From Prochlorococcus marinus bv. HNLC1 (GTDB lineage: Bacteria; Cyanobacteriota; Cyanobacteriia; PCC-6307; Cyanobiaceae): a DNA stretch of 44,967 bases. Below the pieces are notes generated by a model that ran no database searches, had not been told where the DNA came from, and was given only the letters and a program-made list of their open reading frames with translations. How positions within the stretch are numbered: the stretch's first letter is position 1; each line of letters opens with the position of its first letter. The stretch is taken from contig GL947594.1 in assembly GCA_000218705.1 (NCBI GenBank), positions 38,546 to 83,512 on the forward strand, given 5' to 3'. Both the position numbers and the translations under genes were made by a program. Positions 38,565 to 44,967 of the stretch are shown here, one piece after another.

Positions 38565-39728
38565 CTAGCCTTTCGTCAAGTCTTGTTGAGCTTTATTTTG
38601 ACCTTGCCACACAGGTACTGTGAAATGGAAACATGAACCCTTGTTAAGTTCAGATACCACCCATATTCTGCCGCCATGGACTTCCACAATTCTTCTGCAT
38701 ACTGATAGTCCAATGCCAAAACCTGAAGTTCCTTCAGAAGTTTGTGGCAGCCTTACTTTATCTAGAAATATTCTTTCTTGTTCGTTTTTTGGTATACCTG
38801 GACCTTTGTCACAAATTGTGACTTCAACCCATTGATTAGTTTTATGGATCATTGTTATTTTTATTGATCCTGAGTCAACAGAAAACTTTAATGCATTTTC
38901 AATTAAATTTAAAAAAACTTGTCTCATCCTCCTTTGGTCAGCATAAACACTTGGTAGATCAGAAGGGATGTCTGTATCAATTACAATTTTTCTTAGTCTC
39001 CAGAACTTTTCTAATTCGAGAATTGCTTCTGCTGAAATATTACCCAAATCTATTTTTTGAGGATTGAAAAGAGCTTCCCATCTTGTCGTCCCTACCTCTA
39101 AAAGATCTTGAGATAAAAGTTCAATTTCTTCAAGTCTTCTTTTTATTACTTCTTGTAATTTCTTTAAATTAATTTGACCAAGTTTTTGGCTTTGGACCGC
39201 TAAAGTTGCTGCTGTAAGGGGTGTTCTAAGTTCATGAGCTACCATTCTAAGTAATCTCTCCTGAGACTCTATCCTTTTTGTCAAGGTTTCATTCTCCTGG
39301 CGTAATACAAGTAATTCATCTTCTAAAAGGATTTCTTTTTGTGTCCTGATACTATCTATTTTGGAGGCTTGAATATTTATTCCAAGATTTTTGATTAAAC
39401 CTTCTTGTTTCCATCTTGGGAGCCAAGTTTGAAGTTGTGAAAAAATGTTACTACCAGCAAATATTTGTTTTGGATTAGGAGAAATTTTTATCAATGCCGG
39501 AATAGCAACTAATCTATGTAATTCTAAAAGTTCGGGTTGTTCCGTTGGATCTGAAATTTGTAACGATATTTTGAATTCGCAATTATCGCTTTCTAAATAA
39601 TCAACTAAAGACCTTAAATCCCCTCTAGAGAGATGGCTTCTTGCCGCAACTAGTATTAATTTTAGCTCTTTTTTATCATCCAATAGTATTTCAGGAGGTG
39701 TTGAAAAGCTGTCAATGCTTATAAACAC
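38565..39728 (-). CDS. sasA: Clock output histidine kinase SasA
   Basis: 387 residues. SasA senses KaiC through an N-terminal thioredoxin-fold, KaiB-like domain (about residues 20-105: [40 protein letters not shown]). A short coiled linker leads to the HisKA domain with phospho-acceptor His165 in [12 protein letters not shown]. The HATPase domain follows, with N-box [10 protein letters not shown]1 DKGPGIP and G2 GFGIGLSVC. It relays clock time to the regulator RpaA. The start is GTG 39728. Kai genes are not in the window, and Prochlorococcus lacks kaiA, so the clock is hourglass-like. Confidence 0.95.
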   Translation of the reverse strand: MFISIDSFSTPPEILLDDKKELKLILVAARSHLSRGDLRSLVDYLESDNCEFKISLQISDPTEQPELLELHRLVAIPALIKISPNPKQIFAGSNIFSQLQTWLPRWKQEGLIKNLGINIQASKIDSIRTQKEILLEDELLVLRQENETLTKRIESQERLLRMVAHELRTPLTAATLAVQSQKLGQINLKKLQEVIKRRLEEIELLSQDLLEVGTTRWEALFNPQKIDLGNISAEAILELEKFWRLRKIVIDTDIPSDLPSVYADQRRMRQVFLNLIENALKFSVDSGSIKITMIHKTNQWVEVTICDKGPGIPKNEQERIFLDKVRLPQTSEGTSGFGIGLSVCRRIVEVHGGRIWVVSELNKGSCFHFTVPVWQGQNKAQQDLTKG

Positions 39729-39788
39729 CTTAAGATATTTAAACTAATTTTACAGATAAGCTATGAAATAAATAGAACTTATTAGTAA

Positions 39789-40331
39789 ATGATAGCCATT
39801 AATTCAAATAATAATTTACAATTTGGGTCATTTGATTCTCCAGAGGTGACAATTAATAGCAATCTTAGACGGTGGTTTAAAAGAAATATTGGTCTATGGA
39901 ATTCACAGAGAATCTATTTTTTAAAAGAAAAGAACAAAAATTACAATATTTCCATGAATTTGAAAATTGAAAGTCTTGAAAGCAAAAATGCATGGGAATC
40001 TCACTACAAATTCACTTGGCACCCGTCCGATAAATATACTTTTTTTGAAGATAATCCAGAATTTAAAGAGAAAGGGGTAATGGAAGCATATCTGCAAGGC
40101 CATCAATTAATTAGAGAAAATTTTTATTTAAGTGATAAAAAGGGGATTTCTAATATAAAACAAGTTGATGAACACGAAATGATTTTTGAATCAACTTATG
40201 ATGATTGGTATATCCTAGAACATACAAGACTTGTTGATATGGATAATTTAAGGTTTAGAGTAATATATTCTTGGAATAAAAATAATCTTAAAATTGTTGA
40301 AAGTCATCATGAAACTAGAATAATGTCATGA
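39789..40331 (+). CDS. CpcS/CpeS-like lipocalin-fold protein (possible bilin lyase relative)
   Basis: 180 residues. The entry WFKRNIGLWNSQRIYFLKEKN resembles the first strand of CpcS/CpeS chromophore lyases (G-W-SQR pattern). Alternating strands such as NAWESHYKFTWHP, IFESTYDDWYILEHTRL and RFRVIYSWN then fit a small beta-barrel. No Cys is present in the likely pocket, and the assignment rests on the N-terminal pattern and length. If a lyase it would attach a bilin, which is odd in an organism with few or no phycobiliproteins; a different ligand is possible. It is divergent from sasA across 60 bases. Confidence 0.45.
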   Translation: MIAINSNNNLQFGSFDSPEVTINSNLRRWFKRNIGLWNSQRIYFLKEKNKNYNISMNLKIESLESKNAWESHYKFTWHPSDKYTFFEDNPEFKEKGVMEAYLQGHQLIRENFYLSDKKGISNIKQVDEHEMIFESTYDDWYILEHTRLVDMDNLRFRVIYSWNKNNLKIVESHHETRIMS

Positions 40332-40393
40332 TTGATAAATTTAAATTAATTTAAAAAATTAAATGTTATCTTTGTAATAATAAAGAAATACAA

Positions 40394-40849
40394 ATGAAAT
40401 CTGGTTTAAATTCTTTGAAATTATTTAAAATATTATTTTTCCCGATTTGCTTGTTTGGGTTTATCTTAGATATAAATTTATTTAATCAAGAAATTTATGC
40501 CAATAAGAAACTTAAACCTGCTCTGGAAGAAGATCTTTACTTGTATAAAGGTATGGGAGCTTCTTATCTTTGTATAGCTTCTAAGGCTGGGATTGATTTC
40601 CCTAAGGCTATTGGAGTCGCTACAGCTACTTACGTGCAGGTTTTAGAGGGTAAACATGGTGGACTAATTAAAGAATTGGGAGATACGAAATTAGAGAGAG
40701 AGAAGTTATTCGCAGGAGCTGAATTTCAAATTGTTGAAACTGCATTAAAATATTGCCCTGAAAGTATTCCTGAAGATGTATCAAAAAAAGTTAATGAAAT
40801 ATTATCAGATAACCAACCTACAAAAAAAAATAATAAGAAAAATAAGTAG
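40394..40849 (+). CDS. Conserved exported small protein, unknown function
   Basis: 151 residues with a signal peptide (hydrophobic core about residues 13-30, cleavage near IYA-NKK). The mature part is helical with two Cys (YLCIAS and KYCPES) that could form a disulfide, and a conserved-looking GIDFPKAIGVATATYVQVLEGKHGG. It ends in a Lys-rich tail. I do not recognise the family. It is transcribed in the same direction as the CpcS-like gene after 62 bases and converges on prs with a 3-base gap. Confidence 0.65.
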   Translation: MKSGLNSLKLFKILFFPICLFGFILDINLFNQEIYANKKLKPALEEDLYLYKGMGASYLCIASKAGIDFPKAIGVATATYVQVLEGKHGGLIKELGDTKLEREKLFAGAEFQIVETALKYCPESIPEDVSKKVNEILSDNQPTKKNNKKNK

Positions 40850-40852
40850 TTT

Positions 40853-41848
40853 CTATCTAAACATTGAGCTCACAGAACTTTCTTCATGAATTCTCCATAT
40901 AGCTTCACCTAACATATTAGCTACTGATAAAACTTTTAATTGTGGGAAATATTCTTTTTGGGAGACTGGAATACTATTGGTTACAATTACTTGTTCAAAT
41001 AAATTTTTGACACTTAGTCTTTCATGTGCGGGAGGTGAAAAAACCGCATGAGAAGCACATGCAAAAACTTTTTCTGCCCCCTCTTTTTTCAATAAATTTG
41101 CACCAGAACAGATTGTTCCTCCAGTATCAATCATGTCATCTATTAAAATTGCTGTTTTACCTTTTACTTCACCAATAACAGTTAAACTTTCAGAAATATT
41201 ATGAGCGGATCTCCTTTTATCAATAATTGCTAAAGGCGCATCTTTCATAAGTTTTGCAAAGGCTCTAGCTCTAGCAACTCCTCCAACATCAGGAGAAACT
41301 ACAACTACTTCTCTTAGATTTAAGGACTCTAAATAATCAATTAAAACTGGTGAACCATAAATGTGATCACAAGGTATATCAAAGTAACCTTGTATTTGAG
41401 CAGAATGTAAGTCCATTGCTAATACTCTATCTACTCCTGATTTCTCTAACAAATTAGCAGTTAATTTTGCTGTAATCGATTCTCTCCCAGAGGTCTTTCT
41501 ATCTGCTCTTGCATACCCGAAATAAGGAATAACTGCTGTAATTTGTCTTGCTGAAGCTCTTTTACAAGCATCAACCATTATCATAAGTTCCATTAAACTA
41601 TCATTTACTGGAGCACATGTTGGTTGTATTAGGAATACATCACAACCTCTTATAGATTGTTGAATTTGAACATAAAGTTCACCATCAGCAAATCTTTTCG
41701 AAATTAGAGGCACATTTTTTATACCTAAATAAGTTGCAATTTCATTCGCTAAGTTAGGATTTGAGGTGCCACTTACTAGTCTAAGACGACTATTATTTAA
41801 ATTAAAGTTTGGCTGATCGCTTTGCACTGCCGTGATAAAACTTGTCAC
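40853..41848 (-). CDS. prs: Ribose-phosphate pyrophosphokinase
   Basis: 331 residues. It makes PRPP from ribose-5-phosphate and ATP for purine, pyrimidine, His, Trp and NAD synthesis. The class I motifs are present: FADGELYVQIQQSIRGCDVFLIQPT, the flexible loop VIPYFGYARADRKTSGRE, MDLHSAQIQGYFDIPCDHIYG and the PRPP loop ILIDDMIDTGGT. The start is GTG 41848, used because it gives the full family N-terminus with no upstream ATG. The 260-base gap to malQ (41849-42108) is AT-rich and presumably carries both promoters. Confidence 0.97.
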   Translation of the reverse strand: MTSFITAVQSDQPNFNLNNSRLRLVSGTSNPNLANEIATYLGIKNVPLISKRFADGELYVQIQQSIRGCDVFLIQPTCAPVNDSLMELMIMVDACKRASARQITAVIPYFGYARADRKTSGRESITAKLTANLLEKSGVDRVLAMDLHSAQIQGYFDIPCDHIYGSPVLIDYLESLNLREVVVVSPDVGGVARARAFAKLMKDAPLAIIDKRRSAHNISESLTVIGEVKGKTAILIDDMIDTGGTICSGANLLKKEGAEKVFACASHAVFSPPAHERLSVKNLFEQVIVTNSIPVSQKEYFPQLKVLSVANMLGEAIWRIHEESSVSSMFR

Positions 41849-42108
41849 GAAATTTGCAATTTAAAGTACACATTAGTATCGTAGTCTTTATTATGAATTT
41901 GTCACAAGTTATTTATAACTAAAGTTAAAAACTTCATAACTATATAAATATTTCTTTATTTTTATCAATATTTAATATTTAAAATTTAGTAAAACATTTT
42001 TATAAAGATGTTCACAAAATTTGTTTACTTTTGATCTTTTCGATATTTTTAAAAAAGAGGTATTTAAAAATAAATTTTAGTGTTCTCTAAAACTATATAT
42101 TGTTTTTT

Positions 42109-43626
42109 ATGCTTTTGAATTTTGATCCATTAAAAAAATACTCAGGAATTCTTGTGCATCCATCAAGTCTTCCTGGAGGCAGCTATTGCGGAACATTCGG
42201 TAATTCTATAAGAGATTGGATTGAAATCTTGTCGATTTGTAAAATTAATACTTGGCAATTTTTGCCTCTATCCCCTACTGATTCAATGGGTTCTCCGTAT
42301 AGTTCTCCATCAAGTTTTGCTATTAATCCTTGGTTCTTAGATGTTGATGAATTAATAAAGAGCAACTATATAAAACAGTCCCATCAAGCTAAAAATTTTC
42401 AATTAGAATCTGCAAAATTAAATGTTTTTCAATTTAAGGTCGCTGATGAATTATCAGAAATAATTGGAAATCTTTTGATGGATTCATGGCATTTATTATC
42501 TTTTGATAAGAAAGATAAATTTTATGTTTGGTGTGAAAATAATTCTTGGGTTAATGATTTTTCTGTATTTATGACTCTTAAGGAGAAATTCGATTTTTCT
42601 GCATGGTGGAATTGGCCAGAAGAATTTAAATACAAAAATAAGTATGCAATTGAAAAATGGGAAAAAAATAATGTTAAACCTATTCTTAAAATTAAATTAA
42701 TTCAATGGCATTTAGATAGGCAATGGTTAAAATTAAAAAAATTTGCAGAAATTAAGGGAATAAGGTTGATTGGTGATCTACCCTTTTATGTTTCTAAAGA
42801 TAGTGTGGATGTTTGGAGTGATAAGTCTCTATTTTCGATATCTCCAAATGGAGAATTATATTTTCAAAGTGGAGTTCCTCCTGATTACTTTTCTTCAACT
42901 GGGCAACTTTGGGGGACACCTGTATATGTATGGGAAAAACATAAAGAAACAGATTTTGAATGGTGGAAAAAAAGATTCAAAAGACAGTTTGAATTAGTAG
43001 ATGTTTTAAGATTAGATCATTTTCGTGCATTGGCAGGCTATTGGAGGATAGATGGAAAAGCTAAAGATGCAATAAAGGGGAATTGGATTAATTCTCCTGG
43101 TAAAGAGTTGCTAACTTCTTTAAAGGATTTTTTAAATGTTGAAAATTTACCTATCATTGCAGAAGATTTAGGGATAATAAATCAAGATGTTATTAATTTA
43201 AGGAGACAATTTGGATTGCCTGGAATGAAAATATTGCAATTTGCATTTGATGGAAATGAAGATAATCCTTATTTACCTAAAAATATAAATGGAAATAATT
43301 GGGTGGTTTACACAGGCACACACGATAACTCTACAACTTTATCTTGGTGGAATGACTTAGACAAAACAATCAAAGAAACTATACAAAAAGAATTCTCTTT
43401 CGCAAATAATCCATCTTGGGAATTGATAGAATTAGGAATGAAAACGAAGGCTAATTTATTTATTGCACCTATTCAGGATATTTTATGCTTGGATGATTCC
43501 AGTAGAATTAATAAGCCTGGGACTACAAAAAATAATTGGAAATGGAAAATTAATACATCTCTCTCAGAAATTAAACCATTCTTGAGAAAGTATGGTGAAC
43601 TTGGAAAAAAATACAAAAGATTTTGA
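42109..43626 (+). CDS. malQ: 4-alpha-glucanotransferase (amylomaltase)
   Basis: 505 residues from ATG 42109; TTG three codons upstream is less likely. GH77 disproportionating enzyme that moves alpha-1,4-glucan segments during glycogen or maltodextrin use. The motifs appear in order: GILVHPSSLPG, WQFLPLSPTDSMGSPYSS, the nucleophile Asp in DVLRLDHFRAL, the acid/base Glu in IIAEDLGII, and the transition-state Asp in YTGTHDNSTT. The final block RINKPGTTKNNWKWK is standard. It is divergent from prs and its stop lies 9 bases before the end of the leftward HTH gene. Confidence 0.97.
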   Translation: MLLNFDPLKKYSGILVHPSSLPGGSYCGTFGNSIRDWIEILSICKINTWQFLPLSPTDSMGSPYSSPSSFAINPWFLDVDELIKSNYIKQSHQAKNFQLESAKLNVFQFKVADELSEIIGNLLMDSWHLLSFDKKDKFYVWCENNSWVNDFSVFMTLKEKFDFSAWWNWPEEFKYKNKYAIEKWEKNNVKPILKIKLIQWHLDRQWLKLKKFAEIKGIRLIGDLPFYVSKDSVDVWSDKSLFSISPNGELYFQSGVPPDYFSSTGQLWGTPVYVWEKHKETDFEWWKKRFKRQFELVDVLRLDHFRALAGYWRIDGKAKDAIKGNWINSPGKELLTSLKDFLNVENLPIIAEDLGIINQDVINLRRQFGLPGMKILQFAFDGNEDNPYLPKNINGNNWVVYTGTHDNSTTLSWWNDLDKTIKETIQKEFSFANNPSWELIELGMKTKANLFIAPIQDILCLDDSSRINKPGTTKNNWKWKINTSLSEIKPFLRKYGELGKKYKRF

Positions 43627-43635
43627 TCTTAAAAT

Positions 43636-44115
43636 TTATTTACTTGACTTCTCTATATATTTAAATTCAATAACTCTATTATTTAAGTAATAACTATTAA
43701 GAACAAATATTGAAATTACTATTAGAAATAAATAGATAAAACTACCTTGCCATGAATTGAAAAGATCAATCTTAGTAAAGGTAAAATTTCTTTTAATTCT
43801 TTTATTTATTGGAATATAATCTTTTTGAATTAATTTAATAAGCTTGAATTTCTCTAGAGAAAGACATTCTTCTAATTTTAATAGTATTGACCTAGTAAAA
43901 GGATATGGTGGTATTAATTCTTTTACATTATTCTCTATTCCTAAAATTGTCGATATAGGTATTTTTGAGAGGAATGATAAATCTTCAATAGATAAATTTT
44001 TTTTAACTCTACTTTCTTTGATAATATTCCCAATACTTATATAAGGATCCACAATAATGTCTCTATTCTTTTTTATCTTAAATTCTTTAAATTTTTGAAA
44101 ATAAAATAACTTCAC
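43636..44115 (-). CDS. RodZ-like helix-turn-helix membrane protein
   Basis: 159 residues starting at GTG 44115. Residues about 25-95 resemble the cytoplasmic HTH of RodZ (IGNIIKESRVKKNLSIEDLSFLSKIPISTILGIE and the PYPFTRSILLKLEE block). A basic segment and one membrane helix follow (about residues 125-143, GSFIYLFLIVISIFVLNSYY), then a short external tail. RodZ links MreB to the envelope in rods, but in coccoid cells of this type the role is unclear. The large extracellular domain of E. coli RodZ is missing. The first about 15 residues may be misassigned. Confidence 0.65.
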   Translation of the reverse strand: MKLFYFQKFKEFKIKKNRDIIVDPYISIGNIIKESRVKKNLSIEDLSFLSKIPISTILGIENNVKELIPPYPFTRSILLKLEECLSLEKFKLIKLIQKDYIPINKRIKRNFTFTKIDLFNSWQGSFIYLFLIVISIFVLNSYYLNNRVIEFKYIEKSSK

Positions 44116-44240
44116 TTAATAGCCTCAAAATTAAAAGCTTTTATTAATTAGTTGATAAATCACTTATATAGATATTATATTTATCATCTTAATTAATTTA
44201 AATATTAAAATAAATACTATCTTATGAACTAATATTTCTA

Positions 44241-44967
44241 CTACACAGGAGAAATTATTTTTTTAACTGCATTTTTAGCTAGTTTCATTGGACTAAATGT
44301 TTCCTTCAGTAGAGTGAATAATTTTTCTGCATCTTTCAATTCAATCTTATCATTTTTGATAAGGCTCAATAAAAGGTTTTTTCTTACCTCGGATCCCTTT
44401 TCTCCAGCAAATAATTTGAGACTTGCATTTGCTACTGGAATTAAATCAGCATTAATATCTACAGAGTCTTTAAAAAGAATATTAAAAAGACTTTCTAATT
44501 TATCAATTTGAATTCTCCCATTCTTATCAAAAATTACTTCAAGTAATATATCAACAATTTCATCTGAATTATCTGTTAAAAGTTTCTTCGCAATGTATGG
44601 ATATGCAATTTTCACAATTTTAAATTCGGGATCAAGTCTGAGAGCTAAACCTTCCTGGCTTACAACTGCTCTAATTATTAGTGCAAATCTGCTTGGTACT
44701 CTAAAAGGATAATCATACATTAATTGTGAAAATTTATCTGTGATCTCTTTAAAATTAAAATTCCCAACCTCTTTACCAAGAGAATCTCCTAAAACTTCTT
44801 TTAAAGGATTAACTAGCAACTCAAGATCTTGATCTTCGCTTAAAAAACCTAATTTTTGGAAGTCTTTGGCTAATAATAGAAACTCATTATTAATAAGATG
44901 AACAATAGCCTTAATAAGGGTTAATCTATCAAAATCAGAAATAGAATCCATCATCCAAAATCTACAT
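44241..44967 (-). CDS. ABC1/UbiB-type kinase, C-terminal part (cut by window edge, frameshifted)
   Basis: C-terminal about 240 residues of an atypical ABC1 (AarF/UbiB) kinase-like protein associated with quinone synthesis and plastid or thylakoid lipid homeostasis. The first in-frame ATG 44954 is not a true start: reading past it with one base added at 44954/44955 gives VDFGMMDSISD, the family's DFG motif, so the 5' end lies beyond base 44967. The remaining part is helical, with YPFRVPSRFALIIRAVVSQEGLALRLDPEF, a conserved region of the family. As written the kinase is broken just before the DFG motif. Confidence 0.85.
   Translation of the reverse strand, partial: CRFWMMDSISDFDRLTLIKAIVHLINNEFLLLAKDFQKLGFLSEDQDLELLVNPLKEVLGDSLGKEVGNFNFKEITDKFSQLMYDYPFRVPSRFALIIRAVVSQEGLALRLDPEFKIVKIAYPYIAKKLLTDNSDEIVDILLEVIFDKNGRIQIDKLESLFNILFKDSVDINADLIPVANASLKLFAGEKGSEVRKNLLLSLIKNDKIELKDAEKLFTLLKETFSPMKLAKNAVKKIISPV

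Noticed and set aside
41849..42108. Longest intergenic gap, searched for a small RNA or small gene.
   Set aside because: Only AT-rich DNA with no GC-rich hairpin plus T run and no ORF above 10 codons; treated as divergent promoter space.

Overview
The window is a compact, AT-rich piece of a picocyanobacterial chromosome, most likely from high-light-adapted Prochlorococcus. The evidence is the very low GC, the almost complete absence of intergenic DNA, and oxygenic-photosynthesis genes (chlI, petG, petH, crtL, crtE). It also carries a KaiC-partner kinase (sasA), opcA-zwf, a pseudocobalamin-pathway cbiA, and the small RNA Yfr1 between trxA and a guaB-type gene. No phycobilisome structural genes, CRISPR array, insertion sequence, integrase or phage gene is visible. 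I do not assign a strain or clade.

Layout. 1-2.2 kb: polA (cut by the window edge) behind an HlyD-type adaptor, both leftward. 2.4-5.2 kb: ychF followed by a patch of small, poorly known proteins (zinc-ribbon, Cys-rich secreted, lumenal pentapeptide, two membrane-anchored). 5.2-12.2 kb: PfkB-type sugar kinase, DUF2834 protein, MFS transporter, secreted alpha/beta hydrolase, and a peptide-type ABC permease with its lipoprotein binding protein. 12.3-17.1 kb: leftward housekeeping genes hom, sufE, 5-formyl-THF cyclo-ligase, ruvC, chlI and a TrmJ-like methyltransferase. 17.3-20.3 kb: petG, then leftward rsmD, hisH, trxA, Yfr1 and guaB3. 20.5-24.4 kb: gyrA and crtL. 24.4-29.8 kb: GH57 branching enzyme, leuA, a membrane protein and a short 7TM-HD hydrolase. 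29.8-32.2 kb: folD, crtE and a DUF212 protein. 32.2-37.7 kb: leftward cbiA, opcA, zwf and petH. 37.9-45 kb: SRPBCC protein, tRNA-Glu, sasA, CpcS-like protein, secreted small protein, prs, malQ, RodZ-like protein and a truncated ABC1 kinase.

How the genes fit together. zwf, opcA and petH form a redox block: oxidative pentose phosphate NADPH production in the dark, and ferredoxin-dependent NADPH production in the light. malQ and the GH57 enzyme serve glycogen metabolism. sasA is the clock output kinase. crtE and crtL feed carotenoid and isoprenoid synthesis, and chlI and petG serve chlorophyll synthesis and electron transport.

The most striking property of the raw sequence is a scatter of single-gene frameshifts. 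I count nine indels in eight genes: polA, the pfkB-like kinase, the MFS gene, the peptide-binding protein (two), guaB3, the HD hydrolase, petH and the ABC1 kinase. Several fall in or beside homopolymer runs and two lie within 15 bases of the window ends. In each case a one- or two-base correction restores a conserved family motif or a continuous family-like protein. I therefore favour sequencing or assembly error over true gene decay, and I annotate the restored genes. No stretch longer than 300 bases lacks a gene; the longest gap is 41849-42108, between prs and malQ, where I see only AT-rich putative promoter DNA.
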